Assembly (NCBI RefSeq): GCF_031457805.1
Contig: NZ_JAVDXI010000007.1
Span: 62,001-126,000, forward strand
From: Caulobacter sp031457805
Lineage (GTDB): Bacteria > Pseudomonadota > Alphaproteobacteria > Caulobacterales > Caulobacteraceae
Length of the DNA: 64,000 nucleotides
Direction of reading: 5' to 3'
In this document: positions 56,028 to 64,000 of the stretch, piece after piece
How the letters are laid out: each line of letters starts with the position of its first letter
Position numbering within the stretch: the first letter of the stretch is position 1
Translations under genes and position numbers: made by a program
Notes under the pieces: generated by a model
Told to the model about the DNA's origin: nothing
Seen by the model: only the letters and a program-made list of their open reading frames with translations
Database searches by the model: none

Positions 56028-56042
56028 TTCCGTGGGGGCCGG

Positions 56043-57134
56043 ATGCTCAAGGGTCGCAAGTATCATCATTTCGCGCGCGCCCGGCGGCCTGTCGCCCAGC
56101 GTCGGCACGAGATCCTGGCCTATCCGGACGGCGCGCAGTTCGTGTTCGACACCGGCAAGGCGGTCGAGGTCGAGGGGGGCTATTGCGCCCTGCCGGACGG
56201 CGACTTGCTGGACGCCTATTCCAACGCCGTGGTCCGCGCCGTCGAGCATGTGGGCCCCAGCGTCGTGCGCATCCATCCGATGCTGGAAGACCCCCGGATG
56301 CAGGGCGTCGGTTCGGGCTTCGCCATCGCCGAGGGCGGGCTGATCCTGACCAACAGCCATGTGGTCCAGGGCGCCAACCGCTTCATCGTCATCACCGCCG
56401 AGGGCCGTAGCCTGACGGCGCGCTGCGTCGGCGACGATCCCGACACGGACCTCGCCGTCATCAAGGTCGACCAGGCTGTCGAGATCCCGGTGGCGCGGCT
56501 GGGCGACTCCAAGAAGCTGCGGCGCGGCCAGCTGGTCATCGCCATCGGCGCGCCGCTGGGCTTCGAGGCCACGGTGACCACCGGCGTCGTCTCAGCCCTG
56601 GGCCGCAGCTTGCGCGCCGAGCGCGGCCGGCTGATCGAGGACCTGATCCAGACCGACGCGGCGCTCAATCCGGGCAACAGCGGCGGACCGCTGGTCAGCT
56701 CGACCGGCGAGGTGGTGGGCATCGCCACGGCGATCATCGCCGGCTACCAGGGCCTGTGCTTCGCGGTCGCGGCCAACACCGCCAAGTTCGTGATCGGCGA
56801 GCTCCTGGCCCACGGCCATGTGCGCCGCGGCTCGATCGGGCTCGTCGCCCAGCAGGCGCCCATCCCGCCAGCCCTGGCGCGGGCGACCGGCGTGCATCAG
56901 CCCTATGCGGTCTATGTGGCCCATGTCGACGCCGGCGGCCCGGCGGCCAAGGCCGGGATCAAGGAAGGCGACCTGCTGATCGCCGCCGGCGAGATGCTGC
57001 TGACCGGCCTCGACGACCTCCTGCGGGCGCTGGACAACCACAGCATCGGCAAGCCGACGGTGTTCACCCTGATCCGCCACGCGCGGCTGATGCAGGTGAC
57101 CGTGACGCCGAGGCTGAGGAAGCCGGGGGCTTAG
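56043..57134 (+). CDS. HtrA/DegP-like serine protease without a signal peptide
   Basis: A 363-residue trypsin-like protease. The triad is H in NSHVVQG, D in DTDLAVIK and S in NPGNSGGPL. A single PDZ domain (about 265-355) follows. Unlike DegP it has no N-terminal signal, so it may act in the cytoplasm or be attached differently. The preceding palindrome may control it. Confidence 0.88.
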   Translation: MLKGRKYHHFARARRPVAQRRHEILAYPDGAQFVFDTGKAVEVEGGYCALPDGDLLDAYSNAVVRAVEHVGPSVVRIHPMLEDPRMQGVGSGFAIAEGGLILTNSHVVQGANRFIVITAEGRSLTARCVGDDPDTDLAVIKVDQAVEIPVARLGDSKKLRRGQLVIAIGAPLGFEATVTTGVVSALGRSLRAERGRLIEDLIQTDAALNPGNSGGPLVSSTGEVVGIATAIIAGYQGLCFAVAANTAKFVIGELLAHGHVRRGSIGLVAQQAPIPPALARATGVHQPYAVYVAHVDAGGPAAKAGIKEGDLLIAAGEMLLTGLDDLLRALDNHSIGKPTVFTLIRHARLMQVTVTPRLRKPGA

Positions 57135-57148
57135 GCGGGCGCACAAGA

Positions 57149-57264
57149 TGCTCCCCCGCGATGCGGGGGAGCTGTCGCGGAGCGACTGAGGGGGCCATTG
57201 CGGCGAGCATCCAGATCGCCCCCTCCGGCCCTCTGGGCCACCTCCCCCGCGTCGCGGGGGAGGA
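57149..57264. repeat. Intergenic palindromic repeat, family D, copy 2
   Basis: The same blocks as copy 1 at 52735, in inverted orientation: GCTCCCCCGCGATGCGGGGG, AGCTGTCGCGGAGCGACTG, GCCCCCTCCGGCCCTCTGGG and CCTCCCCCGCGTCGCGGGGG. It is just upstream of the ileS leader. Confidence 0.85.
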
Positions 57265-57297
57265 TCGTTGACGCACTGGCCTTGCCGTCCCGCCTCT

Positions 57298-57432
57298 GCT
57301 ATCCTCACCCCATGAGTTCCGTTCGGAAGATTTCGCGAATTATCCGCCCGGCGTGACGCCGCCGGACGATCCTCCAGCGCGCGCCGGGTTCTCCCGCCTT
57401 CTTCCGAAATTTCCAGAGCCGGATTCCATCCC
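57298..57432 (+). promoter_or_regulatory. Candidate attenuator leader of ileS
   Basis: GCTATCCT (57298-57305) resembles the Caulobacter -10 and would start RNA at about 57312, the first base of a short reading frame. Inside the leader, TTCGGAAGA (57322-57330) can pair with TCTTCCGAA (57400-57408), which is 25 bases before the ileS ATG. Pairing would cover the end of the leader and could hide or free the ileS start, depending on where ribosomes pause. The -35 is weak (TTGCCGT at 57282). Confidence 0.5.
57312..57356 (+). CDS. Candidate Ile-rich leader peptide of ileS
   Basis: A 14-residue frame reading M-S-S-V-R-K-I-S-R-I-I-R-P-A. Three of 14 codons are Ile, two as ATT, which is rare in Caulobacter. 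It starts about seven bases after a -10 element, so the message would be leaderless, common in Caulobacter. It ends 76 bases before ileS. Peptides of this kind sense charged tRNA. It is too short to judge by coding statistics. Confidence 0.5.
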   Translation: MSSVRKISRIIRPA

Positions 57433-60342
57433 ATGGCCGACGACGCCACGACCGCCCGCGACTATCGCGAAACCGTCTTCCTTCCCGACACCCCTTTCCC
57501 GATGCGCGCGGGTCTGCCCAAGAAGGAGCCGGAAATCCTGGAGGGCTGGGCCGCCCTCTCCGACAAGGGCCTCTACGGCGCGGTGCGCGCCAAGCGCCAG
57601 GCCGACGGCGCGCCACTGTTCGTGTTCCACGACGGCCCGCCCTACGCCAACGGCGCGATTCACATCGGCCACGCGCTGAACAAGATCCTCAAGGACTTCG
57701 TGGTCCGCAGCCGCTTCGCGCTGGGTTACGACGTCGACTACGTGCCCGGCTGGGACTGCCACGGCCTGCCGATCGAGTGGAAGATCGAGGAGCAGTTCCG
57801 CGCCAAGGGCCGCCGCAAGGACGAGGTCCCGGCCGAGGAGTTCCGCCGCGAATGCCGCGCCTACGCCGCCGGCTGGATCGAGGCGCAGAAGACCGAGTTC
57901 CAGCGCCTGGGCGTGCTGGGCGACTGGTGGAACCGCTACGCCACCATGGACTTCACCTCGGAAGCCAAGATCGTCGAGGAGTTCCACAAGTTCCTGGCCA
58001 CCGGCCAGCTCTATCGCGGCTCCAAGCCTGTGATGTGGAGCCCGGTCGAACGCACGGCCCTGGCCGACGCCGAGATCGAATACCACGATCACGTCTCGCC
58101 CACGATCTGGGTGAAGTTCCCGGTCGTCGAGGGCTCTGACGCGGCCACGGGCGCCAAGCTGGTGATCTGGACCACCACGCCGTGGACGATTCCCGCCAAC
58201 CGCGCGGTCTCGTACAACCCTGACATCCCCTATTCGGTGTTTGAAGTCACCGCGCTGGAAGAGGGTCTGGAGTTCGAGCCCTGGGCCAAGCCGGGCGATC
58301 GCCTGATCATCGCCGACAAGCTGGCCGCCGACGTTTTCAAGGCCGCCAAGGTCGCATCGTGGAAGACGGTCGAGGCCGTCGACTGCGAAGGCATGGTGCT
58401 GGCCCACCCGCTGGCCGACCTCGACAGCCACTACGGCTACGCCGTGCCGATGCTGGCCGGCGACCACGTCACCGACGACGCCGGCACCGGCTTTGTCCAC
58501 ACCGCGCCGGGCCACGGCGCCGACGACTATCAGGTCTGGCTGGCCCACGGTCACCGCGAGATCCCCGACACCGTCGATCCGGACGGCGCCTACTATCCGC
58601 ACGTGGCCCTGTTCGGCGGCCTGAAGGTTCTCGAGACCGAAGGCAAGAAGGTCGGCAAGTTCGGCCCCGCCAACGGCGCGGTCATGGAAAAGCTGATCGA
58701 GGCCGGCAACCTGCTGGCGCGCGGCCGCGTGGAACACAGCTATCCGCACAGCTGGCGCTCGAAGGCCCCGGTGATCTTCCGCAACACCCCGCAATGGTTC
58801 ATCCGCATGGACCACCCGGTCGACAGCCTGGGCGGCAAGACCCTGCGCGAGGTGGCCGTGCAGGCCATCGCCGACACCGCCTTCTATCCCGACGGCGGCC
58901 GCAACCGCATCGGTTCGATGGTCGAGACCCGCCCCGACTGGCTGATCAGCCGCCAGCGCAACTGGGGCACGCCGCTGGCGATGTTCGTCGACAAGCACAC
59001 CGGACACCCGCTGAACGACCCCGAGGTCAACGCCCGGATCCTGGCGGCCATCCGCGAGGGCGGCGCCGACGCCTGGTTCACCCGCCCCGACAGTGATTTC
59101 CTCGGCGCCCACGATCCGGCCCAGTACGAGAAGATCACCGACATCCTCGATGTCTGGTTCGACTCCGGCTGCACGCACGCCTTCACCATCGAGGGCCGCG
59201 AGGACAGCGCCTGGCCGGCCGATCTCTATCTGGAAGGTTCCGACCAGCACCGCGGCTGGTTCCAGTCCAGCTTGCTGGAAGGCTCCGGCACCCGCGGCCG
59301 CGCGCCCTACAAGGCCGTCGTCACCCATGGTTTCACCATGGACGAGAACGGCGAGAAGATGAGCAAGTCGCGCGGCAACACCGTCGAGCCGCAGTCGATC
59401 ACCAAGGAGTCCGGCGCCGAGATCCTGCGCCTGTGGACGGCCATGGTCGACTACCAGGAGGACCAGCGCATCGGGAAGACGATCCTGGCCACCACGACCG
59501 ACGCCTATCGCAAGCTGCGCAACACCATGCGCTACCTGCTGGGCGCTTTGGCCGGCTTCGACGAGGCCGAACGGGTCACCGACTACGACCAGTTCCCGCC
59601 GCTGGAGAAGTACATCCTGCACCGCCTGTGGGAGTTGGACGGCCAGGTGCGCGCCGCCTACGAGCGCTACGCCTTCTCGGACGTGATCCGCCCGCTGATC
59701 GAGTTCTGCCAGGGCGACCTGTCGGCGCTGTTCTTCGACGTGCGCCGCGACAGCCTCTATTGCGACCGTCCCGACGCCCTGAAGCGCCGGGCCTATCGCA
59801 CGGTGCTCGACTACGTCTTCGACCGCCTGACCATCTGGCTGGCCCCGCTGGCCAGCTTCACGATGGAAGAGGCCTGGACCACCCGCTTCCCCGAGGCGGG
59901 CCCGGTAGCCTATCGCGTGATCCCGGAAACCCCGGCCGCCTGGCGCAACGACGGCGAGGCCAAGCGCTGGGCCAAGGTCGAGAAGGTCACCAGCGTCGTG
60001 ACCGGCGCCCTGGAAGTCGAACGCCGCGAAAAGCGCATCGGCTCGGCGCTGGAAGCCGCGCCGGTGGTGCATGTCGCCGATGAAGACCTGCTGGCCGCCT
60101 TTGAAGGCCTGGACGCCGCCGAGGTGTTCCGGACCAGCGCCGCAACCCTGGTGGCCGGCGACGCCGGCGCCTTCCGCGTCGACGAGGTCAAGGGCGTGTC
60201 GGTGGATCCCAACAAGGCCGAAGGTCAGAAATGCGCCCGCTCGTGGCGCATCCTGCCGGAAGTCGGAACCGATCCGCGCTATCCGGAGCTTAGCCTTCGC
60301 GACGCCGACGCCGTGGCCTACTGGGACGCTGGGCGCGCTTAA
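57433..60342 (+). CDS. ileS: Isoleucyl-tRNA synthetase
   Basis: A 969-residue class I synthetase. HIGH is HIGH in NGAIHIGHALNK (about residue 77), and KMSKS is in GEKMSKSRGNT (about 640). The editing domain lies at about 200-400 with TTPWTIPANRA. The C-terminal end has no complete zinc site, as in other alphaproteobacteria. It is followed by lspA with repeat B between them. A candidate Ile attenuator lies upstream. Confidence 0.97.
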   Translation: MADDATTARDYRETVFLPDTPFPMRAGLPKKEPEILEGWAALSDKGLYGAVRAKRQADGAPLFVFHDGPPYANGAIHIGHALNKILKDFVVRSRFALGYDVDYVPGWDCHGLPIEWKIEEQFRAKGRRKDEVPAEEFRRECRAYAAGWIEAQKTEFQRLGVLGDWWNRYATMDFTSEAKIVEEFHKFLATGQLYRGSKPVMWSPVERTALADAEIEYHDHVSPTIWVKFPVVEGSDAATGAKLVIWTTTPWTIPANRAVSYNPDIPYSVFEVTALEEGLEFEPWAKPGDRLIIADKLAADVFKAAKVASWKTVEAVDCEGMVLAHPLADLDSHYGYAVPMLAGDHVTDDAGTGFVHTAPGHGADDYQVWLAHGHREIPDTVDPDGAYYPHVALFGGLKVLETEGKKVGKFGPANGAVMEKLIEAGNLLARGRVEHSYPHSWRSKAPVIFRNTPQWFIRMDHPVDSLGGKTLREVAVQAIADTAFYPDGGRNRIGSMVETRPDWLISRQRNWGTPLAMFVDKHTGHPLNDPEVNARILAAIREGGADAWFTRPDSDFLGAHDPAQYEKITDILDVWFDSGCTHAFTIEGREDSAWPADLYLEGSDQHRGWFQSSLLEGSGTRGRAPYKAVVTHGFTMDENGEKMSKSRGNTVEPQSITKESGAEILRLWTAMVDYQEDQRIGKTILATTTDAYRKLRNTMRYLLGALAGFDEAERVTDYDQFPPLEKYILHRLWELDGQVRAAYERYAFSDVIRPLIEFCQGDLSALFFDVRRDSLYCDRPDALKRRAYRTVLDYVFDRLTIWLAPLASFTMEEAWTTRFPEAGPVAYRVIPETPAAWRNDGEAKRWAKVEKVTSVVTGALEVERREKRIGSALEAAPVVHVADEDLLAAFEGLDAAEVFRTSAATLVAGDAGAFRVDEVKGVSVDPNKAEGQKCARSWRILPEVGTDPRYPELSLRDADAVAYWDAGRA

Positions 60343-60347
60343 GCAAA

Positions 60348-60437
60348 CCTGTCATCCCGGACGGTCCGCAGGACCGATCCGGGACCGCCGGAAACGCCTC
60401 GCTTGCGGCGGTCCCGGCTCTTCGGCCGGGATGACAG
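60348..60437. repeat. Intergenic palindromic repeat, family B, copy 3
   Basis: Arms CCTGTCATCCCGG and CCGGGATGACAG, with inner pairing of GGTCC / GGACC and CGGGACCG / CGGTCCCG. It separates ileS and lspA. Confidence 0.82.
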
Positions 60438-60465
60438 ATTGATCGGGGACGGCTTAGGTAGCTGA

Positions 60466-60966
60466 ATGACTTCCATCACCCGCCAAGGCTGGATCGCCTA
60501 CGCCGTCGCCGCCGCCACGGTGGTGCTGGACCAGATCTCCAAGCTGTGGATCCTGGGCCTCTTGGGCCGCGAGCAGGGCGCGAGCCTGCCGTTCCTGGGT
60601 CCGATCCACCTGACCATGGTCCATAACTACGGCATGAGCTTTGGCCTGCTGCGCAACAGCGAGTGGGGCCGCTGGCTGCTGATCGGCTTTTCGGTGCTGG
60701 TGGTGATCGGCCTGGCCCTCTGGATCCGAAAGGCGGCCAAGCCGCTGCCGGCGCTGGGCGTGGGCATGATCATCGGCGGGGCGATCGGCAACAACCTGAT
60801 CGACCGGGTGCTGTACGGCTATGTCGTCGACTTCATCGACGTGTCGCGGCTTTACTTCCCCTGGGTGTTCAATGTCGCCGACTCGGGGATCTCGGTGGGC
60901 GTGGCGCTGCTGCTGCTCGACAGCTTCCTGTCGGAAGAGAAGAAACTCTCGCACCAGACCGAGTAG
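60466..60966 (+). CDS. lspA: Lipoprotein signal peptidase
   Basis: A 166-residue inner-membrane aspartyl protease that removes lipoprotein signal peptides. The catalytic Asp pair is in NNLIDRVLYGYVVDFID and FNVADSGIS. Four helices are visible. The lipoproteins at 24241, 33672 and 61079 are possible substrates. The ileS-lspA order is common in bacteria. Confidence 0.95.
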   Translation: MTSITRQGWIAYAVAAATVVLDQISKLWILGLLGREQGASLPFLGPIHLTMVHNYGMSFGLLRNSEWGRWLLIGFSVLVVIGLALWIRKAAKPLPALGVGMIIGGAIGNNLIDRVLYGYVVDFIDVSRLYFPWVFNVADSGISVGVALLLLDSFLSEEKKLSHQTE

Positions 60967-61078
60967 TTTCGGCCGAATGCCGCCGCAATCGCGTGGGACA
61001 TTGGCGCCCGCGCGATGATGTCGTATCGAGAGCGTCCGAATTTTTGGGCCGGGGGTCGGCCTGCTGGAGCGTGGTTAG

Positions 61079-61648
61079 ATGAATTTCAATCGGGTCGCGA
61101 CCGTGAGCGCCCTGACCGCCGTGGCCGCCATCGGCCTGGCGGGCTGCCAATCGACCCAGAAGGCTCTGGGCATGAGCAAGGTGGTCCCTGACGAGTTCCG
61201 CGTGGTGGCCAAGGCCCCGCTGGCCGTGCCGCCCGATTACGCCCTGCGCCCGCCGGCGCCCGGCGAGCCGCGCCCTCAGGAACTGCAGCCCGAAAGCGCC
61301 GCCCGCGCCGCCCTGATCGGCCAGAACGCCGCCGCCGGCCGCTCGGAAGGCGAGCGCCTGCTGGTCGCCCGCGCGGGCAGCGACAAGGCCGACCCGCTGA
61401 TCCGCTTCGTCGTCGACGACGAGAACGGCGACCTGGCCCACAAGGACGAGAGCTTCGCCAGCAAGGTGATGTTCTGGAAGAAGGGCGAGGCCAAGACCAA
61501 CGTCGCCACGGCCGCCGAGACCGGCGCCAACGCCCCGCTGGAAATCGACGCCGCCGCCGAGGAAGCCCGGCTGAAAAAGCTGGTCGGTTCGGGCGGCGTG
61601 GTGATCAGCCGCGAAAAGAAGACCGGCATTAAGCTGCCGGGCCTGTAA
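61079..61648 (+). CDS. DUF3035 lipoprotein
   Basis: A 189-residue lipoprotein with lipobox GLAGC (Cys about residue 23), then the family segment VVPDEFRVVAKAPLAVPPDYALRPP. The rest is charged and probably disordered. DUF3035 is restricted to alphaproteobacteria; function unknown. It follows lspA by 112 bases. Confidence 0.88.
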   Translation: MNFNRVATVSALTAVAAIGLAGCQSTQKALGMSKVVPDEFRVVAKAPLAVPPDYALRPPAPGEPRPQELQPESAARAALIGQNAAAGRSEGERLLVARAGSDKADPLIRFVVDDENGDLAHKDESFASKVMFWKKGEAKTNVATAAETGANAPLEIDAAAEEARLKKLVGSGGVVISREKKTGIKLPGL

Positions 61649-61655
61649 GGTTTTG

Positions 61656-61684
61656 AAATCCCTCTCTCGAAAAGAGAGGGATTT
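61656..61684. terminator. CCCTCTCTC hairpin in a convergent gap (family C, copy 5)
   Basis: AAATCCCTCTCT and AGAGAGGGATTT with a CGAAA loop, just after the lipoprotein gene and just before the end of the minus-strand TraB-like gene. Confidence 0.7.
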
Positions 61685-61693
61685 CCGCCCCCC

Positions 61694-62635
61694 CTACCCG
61701 TCGCCCGGCGTCCGCACCGTGATCCCCCGCGCGCGAAGCTGGTCCAGCACGCCGCCTTCCGCGACGAGGCTGCGGATCGGGTAGAGGGCGACCGCGTGGC
61801 CGGGGGTCTTCAAGAGGTTCGCCAGGGCGTCTACCTCGGCGGCCGTCAGGCGCTGGGTCATCTCGGCGACGCCGGGCAGCAGGTACTGGCAGCGATCGGC
61901 GCTGCGGGGCGCGGTCAGAGCCGCACGGACGCGGCCCTCTGCCCAGGCCTGGGCGGCGACGCGGTAGCGGTCCTGGCCCTGCTCTACGGTGTCCAGCGTC
62001 TCGGTCAGGCAGACGAGGCCGGCCGAATCCTCGGCCTGGCGGGCAACGGTCTTGATCAGCGGCATGGCCTTGTAGGTCTCGGCGGCGCGGACCTTGACCC
62101 GATGCTTGCGGGCCAGCTTCTCGATCCGGCGGCTGACCTGGCCGTATTCCAGCCCCGCCTTGCGGTTGGTCTTGCCGGCGATCAGGCCGCCGAGCACCAG
62201 CGGCTTCCAGTCGCGCCAGCCATCGGGGTCCTTGGGCTCCACCGCCGACCAGGCCCGCTGCACGCGGACGGCCAGGGCCGGCTCGGCCGCCGCCCAATCG
62301 CCGTCATCCTTCATCTTGCCGCGCAGACGCAGCAGCGCCGGAATATCGGTCAGGCCCGCCCGCAACGTCGGCGGCGTCAGCAGGGCGAAGGCCCCGTCCA
62401 GCCGTCGGTCGGCCACCGAGCTGTCCCAGGTCATGCCCTTGGGCGTCGCGCCCGGCGTGCCCAGGATGTAGACAGTCGTGTCGGCGTCGGAGATCCGCCA
62501 CCAGGCCGGGCCCGGAAGCTTGGCGCTGACGACAAGGGCCTCGACGACCGTGGCCTCGGGGTCGTCGATCACCTGGGCGGCCGCGCCGCTGGCGATCGTG
62601 AGACTGATGGCCAAGGCCGCCGCTATCGCCCGCAT
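61694..62635 (-). CDS. TraB/GumN-like exported protein, possible pseudoenzyme
   Basis: A 313-residue exported protein (signal ends GAAAQ). It resembles the TIKI/TraB/GumN metalloprotease fold: VYILGTPGATPKG at the start and a RSLVAEGGVLDQLRARG block near the end. In active members these hold GxxH and GAGHL; here the His are absent (TPG and RSL), so zinc-dependent cleavage is unlikely. It is a close paralogue of the next gene. Confidence 0.8.
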   Translation of the reverse strand: MRAIAAALAISLTIASGAAAQVIDDPEATVVEALVVSAKLPGPAWWRISDADTTVYILGTPGATPKGMTWDSSVADRRLDGAFALLTPPTLRAGLTDIPALLRLRGKMKDDGDWAAAEPALAVRVQRAWSAVEPKDPDGWRDWKPLVLGGLIAGKTNRKAGLEYGQVSRRIEKLARKHRVKVRAAETYKAMPLIKTVARQAEDSAGLVCLTETLDTVEQGQDRYRVAAQAWAEGRVRAALTAPRSADRCQYLLPGVAEMTQRLTAAEVDALANLLKTPGHAVALYPIRSLVAEGGVLDQLRARGITVRTPGDG

Positions 62636-62693
62636 GTGGATCCCCCTCGCATGACGCCTGACCTTGGCCTGACCCTGTGACCGAAGCTTGACC

Positions 62694-63701
62694 CTATTCC
62701 GGCGCGGTGACGGTGAAACCCTTGCCCCGCAGGCGATCCAGCACGCCGCCCTCGGTCAGCAGCGAGCGCAGCTCGATCACGGCGACCGCCTTGCCCGGCT
62801 TCTTGAGGGCCGAGGTGATGGCCCCCACCGCGTCATCCTGGCCGTCTTCAAACTGGCGGGCGATCCAGGGCGTGGAGGCCAGGCAGCGCTGATAGCCGCG
62901 CTCGGCCGCGACCACCGCCTTGACCTGGCCCTCGGCCCATTGGTCGGCGGTCTCGCGCACGCCAGCCAGGCCGTTCTCGGCCTCCTTGAGGCCCGCGTCC
63001 AGGCACAGCTCCTGCAGCGGCTGAGGCGCTTCGCCCAGGGACTTGACCATGCCGATCAGGTCGTAGTCGTCCAGCTTCTTGATGCGCGGCTGAACGGCGA
63101 TGTCCTTGCTCTTGGCCAGCTTCTGGATGCGGTCGGTCAGGTCGCCGATGGTGATCGAGACATTGCCGCTGCGGTCATTGGCGATGATGAACCCGGCCAG
63201 GGCCGGCTTGAGCTCGTCGTATTCGGTCAGCGGCTTGGCGCGCTTGGCCAGCTGCTTTTCCAGGCGAGCGCGTAGCTCCGGCGGCAGGGTGTCGCGCATC
63301 GGCCTGTCCATGATGAACGGCTTGCCACGCCCGGGGATCAGGGCCAACAGGCTCAGGATCCGCACCTCGGGCTCCTGGCCGATGATCAGCACATTGGCCC
63401 CGTCCAGCCGGCGACGCAGCACTGAGTCGTCGAAGTCCAGCTTCTGCGGCGCGAAGGCCGGAACGCCCATCACGTAGACATTGGTGTCGCCGTCGCTGAC
63501 CTTCCACCAGGCCGGTCCCGGCAGGCGGGCGTTGACGATCAGCTCCTCGACAAGGTTGGCCTGGCTGTCGACGGGGGTCAGGTCCACCGGTTTGGTCTGG
63601 TGGATCGACACCTCGTTCTTGCCCTGAGCCTGGGCCAGGGCGGAGCCGCCGCAAAGCAACGAAAGCGCCAGGCCGGCGGCGGCGAAACGGGTCAGGGTCA
63701 C
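62694..63701 (-). CDS. TraB/GumN-like exported protein, paralogue
   Basis: A 335-residue exported protein (signal to about residue 24, GTG start). The same layout as the neighbour: VYVMGVPAFAPQKL at the front and LRSLLTEGGVLDRLRGKG at the end, again without the expected His. The shared ARLPGPAWWKVSDGDT segment shows the two arose by tandem duplication. The function is unknown. Confidence 0.8.
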   Translation of the reverse strand: MTLTRFAAAGLALSLLCGGSALAQAQGKNEVSIHQTKPVDLTPVDSQANLVEELIVNARLPGPAWWKVSDGDTNVYVMGVPAFAPQKLDFDDSVLRRRLDGANVLIIGQEPEVRILSLLALIPGRGKPFIMDRPMRDTLPPELRARLEKQLAKRAKPLTEYDELKPALAGFIIANDRSGNVSITIGDLTDRIQKLAKSKDIAVQPRIKKLDDYDLIGMVKSLGEAPQPLQELCLDAGLKEAENGLAGVRETADQWAEGQVKAVVAAERGYQRCLASTPWIARQFEDGQDDAVGAITSALKKPGKAVAVIELRSLLTEGGVLDRLRGKGFTVTAPE

Positions 63702-63801
63702 GATGTTTCAGATCCTCGAAGGCGCGCGGAATCGCACTAAAGTCATCCCTCGCCTCTTCGTTGGCTGATCGGCGTTCGCCCGGTCAACTTAAGGAGTTGC
63801 A

Positions 63802-64000
63802 ATGTCGGCGGCCCGGCCCCACCTGCGGACCCCGGCGCGCCCCGTGAAAGTCCGCTTGATGCCCATCCGCCGCCTGCCGCCCGAGACCGTCAACCGCATC
63901 GCCGCCGGCGAGGTGGTCGAGCGGCCGGCCAGCGCCATCAAGGAACTAGTGGACAACGCCATCGACGCCGGCGCCACGCGGATCGAGGTCGAGGCGCACG
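63802..64000 (+). CDS. mutL: DNA mismatch repair protein MutL, 5' part
   Basis: The N-terminus of MutL, cut by the window end. The GHKL ATPase motifs [26 protein letters not shown] are visible in part. The usual family start is the ATG at 63859 ([11 protein letters not shown]). A strong AAGGAG at 63791-63796 sits five bases before an in-frame ATG at 63802, so the protein may carry 19 extra residues. Confidence 0.93.

Overview
This window is high-GC chromosomal DNA from an alphaproteobacterium, almost certainly a Caulobacter. The evidence is the polar flagellar regulator TipF, DnaG with the alphaproteobacterial degenerate zinc ribbon, Caulobacter-type promoters (TTGAC/GCTANAWC), frequent GTG and TTG starts, and dense packing. 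I see no rRNA, tRNA, CRISPR array, insertion sequence or intact prophage.

Layout. 0.3-4.1 kb: dnaG (minus), then an AT-richer accessory patch with a JAMM/JAB-like gene broken by an in-frame stop and a small partner gene. 4.1-16.3 kb: M61 peptidase, DUF885 protein, GH3 glucosidase, sialate-type esterase, truncated globin with a coupled 2OG oxygenase, and an HWE hybrid kinase. 16.3-21.1 kb: a Fur-box-preceded flavin operon (PepSY, DUF2271 with a flavinylation motif, DUF4198, ApbE, flavoprotein reductase). 21-28.3 kb: mobA, a LacI regulator, a PPIase-argJ pair and secA. 28.5-37.2 kb: small envelope proteins, a CPBP protease, a Rieske oxygenase, an M20 peptidase, two TetR regulators and a cobalamin adenosyltransferase. 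37.4-46.6 kb: etfBA, efp with its modification genes epmA and epmB, a VIT1/CCC1-like transporter behind a FixK-type box, 3-hydroxyacyl-CoA dehydrogenase and a DUF418 protein. 47-52.8 kb: an AraC regulator, feoAB with a Fur box, tipF, and an Ada-N/COG3826 damage-repair pair. 53-64 kb: NnrU, a HAD hydrolase, MaoC, ribF, an HtrA-like protease, ileS-lspA, a DUF3035 lipoprotein, two TraB/GumN-like paralogues and the start of mutL.

How genes work together. Iron is one theme: feoAB and the flavin operon each carry a similar Fur-like site, so reduction of ferric iron at the membrane may feed ferrous uptake. EF-P and its lysylation enzymes form a second group. Between genes lie at least five families of palindromic repeats. 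One short family (CCCTCTCTC hairpins) sits mainly in convergent gaps and probably terminates transcription both ways.

The most interesting new signal is a 14-codon reading frame with three Ile codons just upstream of ileS. It has a -10 element positioned for a leaderless transcript and a 9-bp complementary segment downstream, which looks like a candidate isoleucine attenuator. From memory of C. crescentus locus numbers, the two halves of this window come from sites about equally far from the origin on opposite arms, which suggests an origin-centred inversion.
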